Positions 45,978 through 58,560 of a stretch of DNA of 64,000 nt are shown piece by piece. The position numbers and the translations under genes are program-made. How positions within the stretch are numbered: position 1 is the stretch's first letter; each line of letters starts with the position of its first letter. The stretch covers positions 62,001 to 126,000 of the forward strand of contig JAAOMT010000031.1 in NCBI GenBank assembly GCA_016748015.1, given 5' to 3'. This DNA comes from Geosiphon pyriformis. Lineage: Eukaryota; Glomeromycota; Glomeromycetes; Archaeosporales; Geosiphonaceae. The notes beneath the pieces are model-generated. The model saw only the letters and a list, made by a program, of their open reading frames with translations, ran no database searches and had not been told where the DNA came from.

Positions 45978-46838
45978 TATTACTCATAGAAATATAGAGA
46001 ATATATATTAGCATAGTTATTAGCCAATCAGAAGTAGACATAATAAAATGTGGAATTTCAGAATTCCTCTCAGGAATTGCAGAATTCCAGGAATTACAGG
46101 ATTTTTACAAGAAATCGCAGGATTCCAGAATTCCAGAATTCTTCTCAAAGAAATTGCAGGATTCCAGGAATTTCAGGATTCCTGTTGTAAAGAATTGAAG
46201 AATTGAGAAATCTCAATTATGTATATATAGCAGTAGGATTAAAAGCTAAAAAAAAGACCATCAAGTTTAGATTTTATCTAAACAACCTTTCAAACACAAT
46301 AAATAACTATTTGGTATCTCAAACCTAATTCTATTATCAACACTCTATGTTGATAGTAATTGATACTTAAACCCACTGAAACAATAGCTCTTGATTATGG
46401 TTATTAACGGGATACTGATTTGCAAAATCACCTTGGCTTATTTATGATTTTCTTTTATTTCTTTTCTTTATTTTATTTTTTGATTTTATTGTTGTGCACT
46501 AATTGGTTAAATAAAGTGCTAAATTACTGATGTCAAGAATTGTCTGGTAAAAGACCTCTGCAAGAGAGTAAGACACATACAGAAAATACAAAATACTTAC
46601 CAAAGGATTGCCGGCCATTATGCCAAGAGAAGAATTGACAGAATTGCAATTCTGGGAAGCTATGGATAAAACAACTATTGAATCTCTGTCTATTATACAA
46701 AGAACTCAAACCAAAACCTTCAGATACAAAACCTTCAAATACAAAATCTTCAGATTAATAACATCAATGCAAATAACTTTTAGCACCAAGTTATGGGTTT
46801 GTTATTTGATCCAACATCCCAAATAATCACTCATAACA
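45978..46838 (+). repeat. E4 3' LTR (subtype a)
   Basis: TATTACTCATAG to CATAACA, 861 bp. Matches 18863-19708, with the array at 46060-46200. An extra AAACCTTCAAATACAAAATCTTCAG unit is visible at 46727-46755 as a short duplication. Followed by target duplication CTGC. Confidence 0.93.
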
Positions 46839-47763
46839 CTGCCAATCTATTAACCATCAGTATATTAACCTCTAATTTATCAACTGCAGCCACCAGCAAT
46901 TTATCAACCACAGTCACAAATCATCTATCAGACATCTGCAGTTCCAATACTGCCATCACATCCAGCTCAGATAACATTAGAAAACCCCAGATTAAAAGTT
47001 ACTCAAAACTGGAGATCGGTGATGGTTGTTTATCAACTGATTCTCAGCTTCTCTCAACAACCAACTGGATCACGTTCTTGGAATTCAGGCATTAGTCACA
47101 CCCAAAACCCAAATTCCCAGAACTATTTAAGTCTCCTGGTTATCCCAGAAGATGCCACATCCAACCACTCAGAATTCAACCAACAATCCACACTTACCAA
47201 CAACATTCTACCAGCAACCATCATAAAAGATGAGTCACTTGCCATGATATTTTTCTTTGAAATCGATGAACTCTCAGAAGTTCTGTTGTTCAGTAGAACT
47301 GCACTCAAAGAAAAATCAATCATTGCTATGTATACTGATGTGAAAATTGATGGCCATACTATTAAGCTTATCCTTGATAGTGGTTCAGCAGATAGCATTA
47401 TCACAAGACAACTTATAGATCAATTAAGTCACCGAGTTGATTGAGCTGCCAATGCCAAGATAATCACAGCTGATGGAGCCACCAAGACTCCAATTGGCAA
47501 AATTGACAACCTCTCCATCAAAATCAATGGCATTATGGTACCAATCAAGGTACTAGTCATGGAAATTACCTAATACCAAGCTCTAATTGGTAATGACTGG
47601 CTGTCCAAAACAAATACAACACTTAACTGAACCACACAAGAGTTGCAAATCAGTCAGAACAGCTGACACATACAAGTACCAGTAACATGTGGTCATTTTA
47701 AACCCAGCACAATGACACAACAACTTATAGACTTCAAAGAAGAAAAAGAGAAATCTATTTGAG
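46839..47763 (+). pseudogene. pro: E3 spacer and retropepsin
   Basis: E3 resumed after E4. Ser/Thr/Asn-rich spacer, then LILDSGSADSIITRQL with the DSG triad intact (47376-47384) and GNDWLSKTNTTL. Open 47019-47444; TGA at 47442, then further stops. Same frame as the zinc cluster to the right. Confidence 0.88.
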
Positions 47764-48690
47764 AAGCTTATCAAGTATCGTGGGCCAAAGATGACTACAA
47801 TAAACTACCACCCATACTATCCTGGAACAACAACAGCAAAGGGAAACAGAACTTACTTGGAATTCTGATCAAGCCTGGGAAACCAACCACAATTCAGAAG
47901 AACTACCAACTTGGGAGTGGAAACAACTAATAAAGAAAAGAAAAAAGAGAAGGAAAAAGAAACAACACCCACCAATACCACTTCTTCTAACTTCTACACT
48001 TATATTACATTATCACAATCCACCTATTGTCGACCAAAGCTTATATACATTAATTGTGGTAAAAAATTGTTGTTAATGGGCACATGCTGTGGCAACAACA
48101 AGGAATATACAATAGCAACCAAATTCTACTGCCATGCATGTATAATAAAAAAGTTTGGCCAACCAAAAAGACAAGAAAAATGGGATAACAAACTTTGTCT
48201 TGTATGTGAAACTATCTTGTCTAACAAAGGAATGTGGAACGACATTCCTGAGTGTGGAGAAACATGCGACAAAACCTGTCAGTATACAATCTTAATCAAT
48301 AACTGGGTTTGTAAAAAAACACCAATCGACAATGCTTGGAAATGAGCATTGCGACAATTGAAAGGATATCCACATGACAAATACAAGATTTAGCAAATGG
48401 CCAGTGCAAAAACAGAAAGCGCAACAACCAGTGAACTACTGAAAATTAAAAACAATTCCTTATTACTTCCAGAACCCAAATACATCTTAATGTTTAACAT
48501 TTTTGACAATGTTGAAGACAATCCTGAGCAATTCCACAAGCACTACCAAAACTTGGCACCCACCAAAGAGGAACAAAAAGAATGATTAGCACAGCTAAAC
48601 ACTCAACTATGTGACCACTGTTTGATTCCATGTGACTTCCAATATTGTAATGAGTGTGACTTCATTTACAATACACTACCGCACATAATC
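47764..48690 (+). pseudogene. E3 Cys-rich zinc-type cluster
   Basis: Open 47911-48345: a Lys/Glu stretch, then STYCRPKLIYINC, GTCC, FYCHAC, CLVC, ECGETCDKTCQ, and after a stop the second half with CDHCLIPCDFQYCNEC (about 48612-48658). This copy keeps more of the Cys residues than E4 and is a good reference for the pattern. Confidence 0.72.
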
Positions 48691-49700
48691 TACACAATCC
48701 CCAAAGAAGAAAAGCCAATCAGCAGCTGTGCATTGGAATCAGAATCAAATTCCAATCCCAATTCAAACTTCAATAACAATGATAACAAAAACACCAGTTC
48801 CAGTTCTGTTCAATATGGCAATAACAACAGTGATGATTTAAACTCAGATTCAAATTCCAATTCGAACTATGAACAATATATCACACTGCTTAACCTCACC
48901 AAGGAGCAAAAACTGAAATGGTTCAGTGATAATAATGAAGATATTATGCCAGAACATGTGTATAATACAGATATAGGATTTAATCTAAGATATCCTGGAA
49001 AAAAAGCCATTAAACTGGAACCACACTCATGCACATGCATTGATTTGAAAGTAGCAATGGAAATCTCAGCTACTACAATAATTCAATTAGCTTTTAGGAG
49101 TAGTCTAACAAAAAGAAGAATAAATATTAAAGAGGAAATAATTGATGCAGGATATGTAGAAAATATTATTGCTATGCTACAAAACAACTCAGAAAAGACC
49201 TATATCATAGAACCAAATGAAAAGATAGCACAGGCAATATTCCTATCTTTGGTAAAAATAGCTCAGTTAGTGTCAATAGAAAAAAGAGAAGAACTAGGAA
49301 TTACTGCAAGAGAGATACAGGAATTTGGATCAATGAGTAGAATAGATATACCAGTCAATATGGCAGAGAAAGAAATTGTTAACAAAGAAGAAATTATCTC
49401 AACCTGTTAAACAATTTCCATTCCATCATATAACCAGTACATATTAAATATAGATAGAAAAGTGAAGGATCAAGATCAGATTTTTGAAGCAGAACCAAAT
49501 CTTTGTGAATCAAGAGAGATTGAACTTATTAATCTCCACATATCAGCCAAAAGCCATAATCATATCAAAATTCCTATCTATAATACAACAGGAGATGCCA
49601 TTACAATACCAGAGAGAATTATCATCAGATATTTGAACACTGAATTAAAAGACCAACCACCAAGTGTTATTCCAGATTTTTCACAGCTTTGTAGATATGT
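48691..49700 (+). pseudogene. E3 dUTPase domain and linker
   Basis: Open 48622-49410. Acidic/Asn-Ser linker, IGFNLRYPGKKAIKLEPH (motif 1, catalytic-region Asp changed), AFRSSLTKRRINIKEE (2), EEIIDAGYVENI (3), EPNEKIAQAIF (4), EFGSMSRIDIPV (5). Stop at 49408 (Gln to stop). The linker contains KIPIYNTTGD. Confidence 0.87.
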
Positions 49701-51170
49701 GGATATCATATTACAAACAATATACAGACAAAATAAATGTTATTTGCTTCAATCAGAACAATTAAAACAAATGAACATAAGAAACTTGGATCCACTCCAA
49801 TGTATACAACTCAAGATATTACTCAATAACTTCGATAACATCTTTGCCAGCAAAAATAAATTTGGCAAAACTGATATTATTCAGCACCAGATTAAAACTG
49901 AAGATGCTATGCCAATTAAACAAAGAGCATACCAAGTACCACCAGCCAGCCATGAAATTATTCATTAAGAGATCAATAGAATACTTGACAATAGGCTAAT
50001 TCAGCCATCTATGAGCCCATAGTTGTCATTAGTAGTACTTGTTTGGAAGAAGAATAGAAAGATCAGATTTTGTGTAGACTACAGAATGCTCAATGAAGTC
50101 ACTTATGGAGACAGCTATTCAACTTCATGGATCCAGGAACTATTTGATGCTTTTGGTGGAAATAAATGGTTCTTAACACTGGATCTAAACAGTGGTTACT
50201 GGCAAGTAGCCATGGACCCAGCTGACAAAGAGAAGACAGCATTTACTACTAGAAAAGGGAACTTTGAATTTGAAGTCATGCCATTTGGCTTAACCAATAC
50301 ACCAGCCACATTCAATGACTAATAGAAATCATCTATTCTGGTTTATTGTGAAAATTAGTAATTGTGTATCTGAATGACATCAATGTGTTCTCAAAAACAT
50401 TTGATAATCATCTTTATTATCTTTAACAAGTATTCAAAAGACTATGACAAACAGAACTAAAGTTAAACACTACCAAATGTTACTTCGGCAAGACAGAGCT
50501 AAAATTCTTGGAACATATAGTCAGCCAAAATGATATTAAAACTGATTCAGAGAAGATAGAGATAGTAAAGAATTTTCCAGTTCCAACTAACATGACTGAA
50601 CTGAAATCATTTTTGAGATTTGCAGGCTATTATTGACGCTTTATCAAGAACCTTTCCAAGATAGCCCAACCACTCAATCACTTCCAAACCAAAAATATAA
50701 AATATGAATAGACAGAAACACAACAAGAAGCTTTTGATATCTTAAGAAGAAAACTTATCTAAGCTCCAATATTAATCTATCCAGATTACAGCAAGCCATT
50801 TATTATCACTACTGATGCATCAAGCCAAGCATTGGGAGCAGTAGTATCTCAAAAAAAACCAGATAGAAGAGAACATCCAGTAGTATATGCCAGTAGAGGT
50901 TTAACACCAGCTGAAAAGAACTATAGAACACCAGAATTAGAACACTTAGCAATCTATTGGACAGTCATGAAATAAAGCGAATACTTGAGCCAGAAGTTTG
51001 ATGTGTATACAGATCACAAAGAATTGACATCACTTCAAAAACAAAAATTTGAAAATGGCAGACAATCAAGATAGAAAATGGCACTCTCACCATATACTTA
51101 TACTATACATTATAAAAAGGGAAAAAAAACGGAAATGCTGATAGTTTGTTGTGAATAAAACAAATTTAAA
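49701..51170 (+). pseudogene. pol: E3 reverse transcriptase and RNase H, broken
   Basis: LDPLQCIQLKILLNNF leads into RT. TAG replaces Trp at 50021. RFCVDYRMLN, LDLNSGYWQVAMD, MPFGLTNTPATF, then a frameshift near 50315. The active-site box IVYLNDINVFS has Asn for the first Asp (50373-50378). RNase H keeps TTDASSQALGAV and YTDHKEL. Several Trp codons are TAG or TAA. Confidence 0.9.
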
Positions 51171-52610
51171 AGACATTTCAACCCAAAAATATAACAAAAC
51201 CAGAACAAACCCAATGAAAATATAACAAAAAGATGAACATACAAAAATATTAACAACTTTAACACTATATAAATATGCAACAGTTCAAGGAGAAATTATC
51301 TCAAAACAAACAAAATACCATCAAACAACAAGCAAAATATTTTATCAACCATCAAAATATACTTTATTGGAAAAACAAAAAAAATCCAGATCAACCAATC
51401 AGAGTAGTAATGGAGCCAGAAAAAGAGACAATATTGTTCAATATGCACTCAGATCCAACAGCAAGACACTTCCATAAAGAAGCAACCATGGAAAAGACCA
51501 GAAAAAAATACTATTGGCTATTAATGTATCCAAACATCATTTAATATGTTCAAAATTGTGATGCTTGTCAGAGAAAAGGAGGAACAAAATCCAGTAAACC
51601 ATTAAGGCCAATCAAAGTGAGACAACTATTTAACCACATTGGAATTAATTTAGTCAGATCATTAATAATTACCAGCAGAGGCAACAGATATATTGCAGTA
51701 GCCATAGACTATCTCACTAAATGGCCAGAAGCAAAAACAATTCAAAGAGCAGACATGGAATCTATTGCCGAATTCATTCATTAAGATTTGATATGTCGAT
51801 ATGGATGTCTAAAAGAATTATTATCAGATTAAGAAACTCACTTTGTGAATAGAACATTAACAGAATTAAGTCAAAAATTTGGGATAAAAAGACCATTATC
51901 ATCATCATATTATCCACAAACCAATGGACTAGTTGAAAAGTTTAACAGAACATTGTGTAAAGCCATTGTTAAGATCAGTCAAAAAAACCAGAACAAATAA
52001 GATTTGATTATACCATCAGTATTATTTGCTTATTGGACAATAAAGCAAGACACTACACAAGCAACACTATTTGAATTAGTATATGGTAGAACAGCAATAT
52101 TACCAGTTAAGATAGAAGTCAACAGGTATCCAACAAAACCAATAACTGAAGATAATTTTCAAGAAACGTTACTAAGAAGAACATATAACTTGATAAAAAC
52201 TCTAAAAAACAAATAACAAAGAGCAGCTGATAATATTCAAAAGTCACAAAAAAAACAAAAAAAAGACATGATAACCAATTATTAGATAAACCAGTTGAAT
52301 TCAAGATTGGAGACAAAGTACTTTTACATTGTATCAAAGCAGAAAAACAATGGAGTAGAAAATTTGATCCCAAATAGAACAAACCATTTCACATAAAAGA
52401 AATTCTTAGAAATAGAGCTTATAAATTAAGATGAGATAACAAAATCTTAACCAAAGTAGCACATAGTAATTGACTGAAACCATATTACCAAAAAGTGTTA
52501 CCATCTACCAATAATATTCCACAACTAGGAGTACAGAGAATACTAGTACAAACAGATAAGATTCCACAAGATCTGGAACCAATTATAATCATTGGACCAA
52601 ACACGTAAAA
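51171..52610 (+). pseudogene. int: E3 integrase, broken
   Basis: MHSDPTARHFHKEAT and CDACQRKG (zinc domain), GINLVRSL (first Asp is Asn), LLSD then stop in place of Gln, YYPQTNGLVEKFNRTL. GPY/F module decayed (QIEQTIS-type reading, near 52370). The tail ends NMTEDIKEM near 52670. Confidence 0.87.
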
Positions 52611-52734
52611 TGAAACAATAGAAAGAATATATAAAAACATAATAAACATGACAGAAGACATCAAAGAAATGGAAATTACTGACAACATTTACTCACTAGC
52701 ACAACAACTTTTTTAATTGATCAAACAACAAGAA

Positions 52735-53307
52735 ATGGAAATCACAATCAACCAACAAACTATCAAATACACAAACACCAGAAAAAGACCATGGGATAAA
52801 GTATGGAGGAAAACAGAAAACACTGTTGACAAAATAATGGTGAAAGTAAAACTGGCAATAGAAACACAACCCAAAGTCACCCAATATCAAAAGTTGACTA
52901 TAGAAAACTGGAATTGGTAGATACAATAATTTCCAAGAAACTTTTGTTACTTTTACTTAGAACAACATATGAACATTCAAAATCTATATACAGATAAGAC
53001 AAAACGATTATTTAATACAACAATACTACAACAACTAGAACAATTTGTGGAGAAAAACAATTTAACCACACAAGCAAGAGCCATTTATTGGCTACGTACC
53101 AGATTTCAAGATTGACCAGAAATCTTGCTTAACACTGAAATAAACACTGTTACTGTCAACCAAATGGGAAAATTAACCAATGCCCAATTTGAAAAATTAC
53201 AAAACAAGATAACCCAAATAATTTTCAGAAAAAAAGTTCAAAAACTACTCAAGAATAGAGAAATAGAGCTAGGAAATTTGGGAGATCTTGATGGAGCTCA
53301 ATATTAA
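52735..53307 (+). pseudogene. E3 ORF3, uncharacterised, broken
   Basis: MEITINQQTIKYTNT start, 190 codons, three more than in E4 or F owing to an insert near ELGNLGD. Keeps the Trp in AIYWLRTRF that is TGA in E4, F, E2 and E5. Ends DGAQY before the purine tract. Stops at 52918 and after. Confidence 0.7.
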
Positions 53308-53321
53308 AAAGGAGGAAATAA

Positions 53322-54163
53322 TGTTACTTATAGAATATAAGAAGGATACTAGCATATAAATTAGCCAATTAGAAATAGACACAGTAAATGTGGAATTCTA
53401 GAATTTCTTTTAGAGGAATTGCAAAATTCCAGGAATTTCAAAATTTTTGTACAAGAAATTACAGAATTCCAGAATTCCAGGATTCTTCTCAAAAAAATTG
53501 CAGAATTCCAAGAATTTTAGGATTCCTGGTGTAAAAAATTGAGGAATTGAGAAATCTTAAAAGAAAGAATTTTTTAGTTAGAGACCTTTTGGTTTAGATT
53601 TGATCTAAGCAACTATTCAAATTACAATCATTTAATAAATAACTATTTGTTATCTCAAATCCACCTTTACTATTAACATTTATATTGATTGCCATTGACA
53701 CATAAATCATGCTGGAACAATAGCTCTTGATCATGGCTATTGACAAAATACTAACTTGTTTATCACCTTGGCTTATTCTTTTATTTTATTTTATTTTTTT
53801 ATTTTTCTTTGTTGTAATTTTGTTGTTTACTAACTCAATTGAGGATTAAAGTGCTAAGTTATTAACATCATGAATAACTTGGTAAAAGACCCAGAAATAA
53901 GGGTAGAATTATATATATTATCAGATAGCTTACCAAAAGAACATAATTGCCAGAATAAATCCAGCCACCAAGCTGAGAAAAAAATTGGAAAACAACTTAC
54001 AAGAAAACTGTGAATAGCATCAACAAAGAATCTCTGTTCATTATACAAAAAACTCCATATCAAAAACCTTCAAATCATCATTATTATCAAACACAAATAG
54101 CTTTTGAGCACCAAGTTATGGGTTTGTTATTTGACTTGAAACCCCAAATAATCACTTGTAACA
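53322..54163 (+). repeat. E3 3' LTR (subtype a)
   Basis: TGTTACTTATAG to TTGTAACA, 842 bp, paired with 16031-16906. The usual ATTATGTATATATAG promoter block is missing: the text runs from GAGAAATCTTA straight to AAAGAAAG near 53568, a short deletion. Confidence 0.92.
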
Positions 54164-56040
54164 ATGTCAACAAAAAAATCACAGACTTTCTGGGAAGACC
54201 AGTTAACATTGAATTAGCAAGAGAAAATTTCTATACAAAATTAATCCAACATACCAACTTACCATGAAATCACAGTTTTGTACCAATCATCAAAGAAATT
54301 AATCAAGAAATTGAAAGATACATTTAACAATAATTCCCCATCACTTATACAAATAAAGATAAAGGAAAGTTACAAACTCCAGTAGCAACTTCAAAAGAAA
54401 TACAATTACCAATGTGGAAGAAGCAAAAATTTAAATCTTTCCTACATCCATCATATCATTATATGTCCAAAAGTACTATCAACATTTCATTAGCAAATGC
54501 ATCTACATCAAACATGATATCAGCATTTGGACAACTCCCATTTCAAAGTAAACAAAAGAAAACAGAATTATTAGGAACCTATGGTGATTATTTTAAAGGA
54601 TTTAAATCATAATTGTCAATACTATCAGGATTTCAATAACTGCCACCTCAACTAGATTTTGGAATAGCTAATCTGTGGGAGATAACGGCATCAGAAAAAG
54701 AGGAAAAAGAGGAGTAAGAATTTAATTATTAAAACCTGATTTCAGAAAACCCAGAAATTGAAAACCCAAACAATCCAAACCCCAATAACATTAATTAGCA
54801 AAATCAGAACAATCAAAACTCCAATTTAATTAATCAGTTGAACTTACCTCTAAAAATCAGCATCAATTAGCCACCTATTAAACCAATTCAACAATCACTT
54901 CAACAACCTCACCTACCACCAATACAACAACCACAACCAATTGTACAAATGACATATGCACCAATTGTGAAACTCAAAAAATTCATGGGTAAAGAAGATG
55001 ATACCCAAGTATGATTCAATAATGTGGAAAAAACCATTGTGGCTAATAGATGAAATAATGCCCGAGCCATATAAGCCATTCTATATTTTTTTCAAGATAC
55101 TGCTGATTCTTGGTATCAAAGCTTGGCTAACAAACTCCAAAATTTTAATGTATTCAAGCTTGCATTCCTGCAATATTTCAACAATAATAATAATATTAAC
55201 CGATTGGCCAACATTTTTACTATCATCAAGCAAGGAGAAAATAAAGCAGTTACTATTTACTTAGGATGCTTCCACAGAAATCTGTGCCAAATTCAGGCCA
55301 TACAGGCTGATTATTTCACAGTGCCACAAATTCTGAATCAATTTATTAGAGGTCTGTGTAGTAGCATCCTTCAATGCGTATATCCAATGCATCCAGCAAA
55401 CTTTCAAGCTGCAGTTACAAACACCAGAGATTTTGAAGCAACTGAACTTGAAGCCAACCATGTCCAAGTCATAAATCTAATAATAAATAGATTATCTGAT
55501 TTGGATTCTAAATTGAAGCAATTCAGTGAATCAATTAATCAGAAATTAAAGAGATACTTAGCTAACAACAATCAGGCAATTTATCAACCTCCTTAATGAT
55601 GCAATAATCAAGAAAACTTTAATTGTATCTAAAATCAATCACATCTAATATCAGTAACCAATTATCAGTGACAGTAGAAAATGCATGTATGCTACTATTG
55701 TGATAAACAAGAACATTTACAATTTGAATGTCACAAAAAGCTAAGCAACCTAAAATCAGCTAATCAGTATTGAAACTCTGATCACTGACTACAAACTCAG
55801 AATTACATCAGTAATCAATCACCAGAACAATACCAATTTCAATCATATTACTTTCCAGTAATACAGCCAATTTATCAAACCCCAATAATACAGCAATTGT
55901 ACTCACTTCTAGTATATCAGTTTCCAGCATCAATCTATCAACTGACAACACCCATAATTTATTAACCACCACAGTCACAAGTAATCTATCAGACACCAGC
56001 AATTTCAACCCCAAACTTAACTTAGATAACATCAGGAAAT
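54164..56040 (+). pseudogene. gag: E2 Gag, part right of E3, broken
   Basis: Continues the N-terminal domain (NKKITDFLGRPVNIELARENFYTKLIQHTNLP). Linker with stops, then capsid 54960-55595 (KLQNFNVFKLAFLQYF, QILNQFIRGLCSSIL) open from 55123. CCHC knuckle CYYCDKQEHLQFEC intact (55690-55731). Spacer rich in Gln/Leu/Thr. Confidence 0.87.
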
Positions 56041-56830
56041 CCCAGATCCAGAGTCACTCAAAACTGGAGATTGGCAATAGTTGTTTACCAACCAATTTTC
56101 ACCTCAAACCAGCCATCAGGATCATGCCAGTGAAGTTTAGAAACTGGATATACCCAAAACCTGAGTTCTCAAAACTATTTAAGTCTCTTAATAACTTCAG
56201 AAAATGCTTCATCCAACAACATAGAACCCAATCAAAAACAACCACTTATCAGCAATATACCTTTAGTCACCATCACTAACAACAAAACACTCACAGCTAT
56301 CTTTCCATTTGAACTTAAGGAACTGATATCTATGCTCTTGTTTAGTAAAGCTGCATTCAAGAAAAAACCAATCATTACCATATACACTAATGCTAAAGTC
56401 AATGGCTATTCTATTAAGCTCATCCTTAATAATGGGTCAGCAGGCAGCATTATCACACAACAACTTATGAACCAATTAGGTTGCCGAGTTGATCATACTG
56501 CCAGCACCAAAATTATAACCACCAATAGAATAACCAAAACTCCAATTGGTGAAATAGACAACTTCCTATTTAAAGTCAATAGCATTATAATACCAATCAA
56601 GATATTGGTAATAGAAGCAATTTAGTATTAAGCCCTCATTGGGAATGATTGGCTGTCCAAAACTAATGCCATGCTCAACTAAAACACCCAGGAACTACAT
56701 CTCAGCCAAGACAGTTGTCACACATGTGTGCCAGTTACTTGTAGTCACTTCAGAACCACAACCAATGACAAACCACTCATTAAATTAGAAGAAGAAAAAA
56801 GAAAACATACCTGGGAAGCTTACCAAGTTT
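56041..56830 (+). pseudogene. pro: E2 retropepsin, broken
   Basis: LILNNGSAGSIITQQL: the DSG triad has become NNG (56428-56436). GNDWLSKTNAML and VPVTCSHF follow. Several stops. Confidence 0.85.
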
Positions 56831-57560
56831 TCTGAACTGACACCAAGCACAACAAATTACCACTTGTACTGTTCTGGGATGACCACAGAAAAAAAAAGCA
56901 AAAAAAGAAACTTACTAAAAATAAGAAATTGTCCACAATGGGCACATGTTGTGGTGATGATGAAAAATGGCCAACAGCAACTAAATTTTACTACCACTCA
57001 TGTCTTATTGATCGGTTTAGATGACCAAAAAAACAAGAAAAATGGGACAACAAACTATGCTTGGCTTGTGACAAAACTTTTCTCAACAAAGAAATGTGGA
57101 ATGACATCCCTGGGAAAGGAAAAACTTACAACAAATCATGTTAATATACAATTCTAATAAGTAACTGGATGAGAAAAGGGACACCAATAGAAGCAGCCTA
57201 GAAGAAAGCAGTAAAACAGTTAGATGGATGTCAACATAATAATAATGAAATTTGGTGAATGGCTCTTGCCAAAATCAAAGGAGCATCATCAGAAGAAATA
57301 AAAACAATTAAAAACAACTCATTAAAATCCATAGAACTTGACTGAGACCCAAACCCAAATATTGTTCTAAAGCCTATGGACCCAAAACAATTTCACAAAC
57401 ACTACCAGAAATTAGCATCCACTTGAGAAGAACAAGAACAATGGTTGGAAGAAATAAATACACAACTATATAACCAGTGTTTGATCTCATGTGACTTTCA
57501 ATATTGTAATGAGTGTGACCTTATTTACAATTCACCACCACATATAATTTACACAATTCC
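56831..57560 (+). pseudogene. E2 zinc-type cluster, first part deleted
   Basis: The first CxxC and the sequence before it are missing: the Lys-rich AAAAAAAGC stretch near 56890 joins directly to the text equal to KLLSMGTCC. The remaining pairs are partly changed (YYHSC, CLAC, SC*Y), then CLISCDFQYCNEC near 57480-57516. Stops throughout. Confidence 0.7.
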
Positions 57561-58560
57561 AGAAAAAGAAGAACCAATCAGCAGCTGTGCATTGGAATTG
57601 GAATCAACTTTCAATCTCAATTTAAACTCCAACAATAATAATAACAAAAACAATGATTCTAGCTCTATTCAAAATGGCAACAAAAATTATGATGATTCAA
57701 ACTTTGATTCAAACCCTGAACAATATATTGTGCTCCTTAACCTTTCCAAGAAGCAGGAATTAAAATGGTTTAGTGACAATGATGAGGGTATTATGCCAGA
57801 ATGTGCACATGATACTAATGCTAAGTTTGATCTGAGATATCCAGGAAAAAATGCCATTAAATTAGAACTATGCTTGTGCATCTGCATTGATCTTAAAATA
57901 GCATTGGAAATTCTAGCAACAACAATGATTCAATTAGCATCTAGGAGTAGTTTAGTGAAAAAAGAAATTAACATTAGAGAAGGAATAATTGATGCAGAAT
58001 ATGTAAGAAATATTATTACAATGCTACAAAATAACTCAAAGAAGGCCTACATCATAGAGCCAAATAAAAAGATAACACAGGCAATATTTCTGCTTCTAGT
58101 CAAAATAGCTCAATTAGTATCAGTAGAAAACAGAGAAAAATTAGGGATTACAGCTAGAAAAATACAGGGTTTTAGATCTATGGGTAGAATAAATATACCA
58201 GTTAATATGACAGAGAAAAAAATTATTGACAAAGAAGAAATTATCTTTATCTGTCAATTAATCTCTATTCTACCATATGATCAGTACATGATAACCATAG
58301 AGAGAAAAATAAAGGATCAAATTCAGATTTTTAAGACAGAAACAACACTTTGTGAATCAGAAAAAATTGGATTAGTCAATCTACATATACCAGCCAAGAA
58401 CCACAGATACATTAAAATTTTCATTTATAACAACACAAGAGATACTATTAAGATACTAAAAAGAATTATTATTGAATATTTAACCACTGAAGTTGAAAAC
58501 CAACTACTAAACACCATTCCAGACTTTTCACAATTGTGTGGATATGTAGATATCACATCT
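57561..58560 (+). pseudogene. E2 dUTPase domain and linker
   Basis: Long open stretch 57445-58578 (377 codons), unexpected in so decayed an element. Motifs: AKFDLRYPGKNAIKLE (1, altered), ASRSSLVKKEINIREG (2), EGIIDAEYVRNI (3, Asp and Tyr kept), EPNKKITQAIF (4, altered), GFRSMGRINIPV (5). Linker KIFIYNNTRDTIKI. Confidence 0.87.

Larger units (their letters stand above)
18863..46838 (+). mobile_element. Element E4: family-1 (subtype a) retrotransposon holding F and B
   Basis: LTRs at 18863-19708 and 45978-46838, with a perfect target duplication CTGC (18859-18862 and 46839-46842). Its own sequence is about 10.14 kb once F (8.23 kb) and B (9.59 kb) are removed. F splits the protease-to-zinc region and B splits the integrase. 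It is the best preserved family-1 copy: long open stretches at 31449-33068 and 32978-33739. Confidence 0.95.
16031..54163 (+). mobile_element. Element E3: family-1 (LTR subtype a) retrotransposon holding E4
   Basis: LTRs at 16031-16906 and 53322-54163, own length about 10.15 kb. The flanks ACAT (16027-16030) and ATGT (54164-54167) agree with an original ACGT duplication that lost its CpG on opposite strands. It is inserted in E2 gag: the frame reads FKFY before the break and NKKITDFLGRPVN after it. Confidence 0.93.

Noticed and set aside
40080-46000. TGA at Trp positions, hinting that TGA codes Trp in this genome
   Set aside because: Conserved Trp codons in RT, RNase H and integrase are TGG in the better copies and become TGA, TAG or TAA at random among copies. 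TGA also stands at Arg (CGA) positions. This is decay under the standard code.
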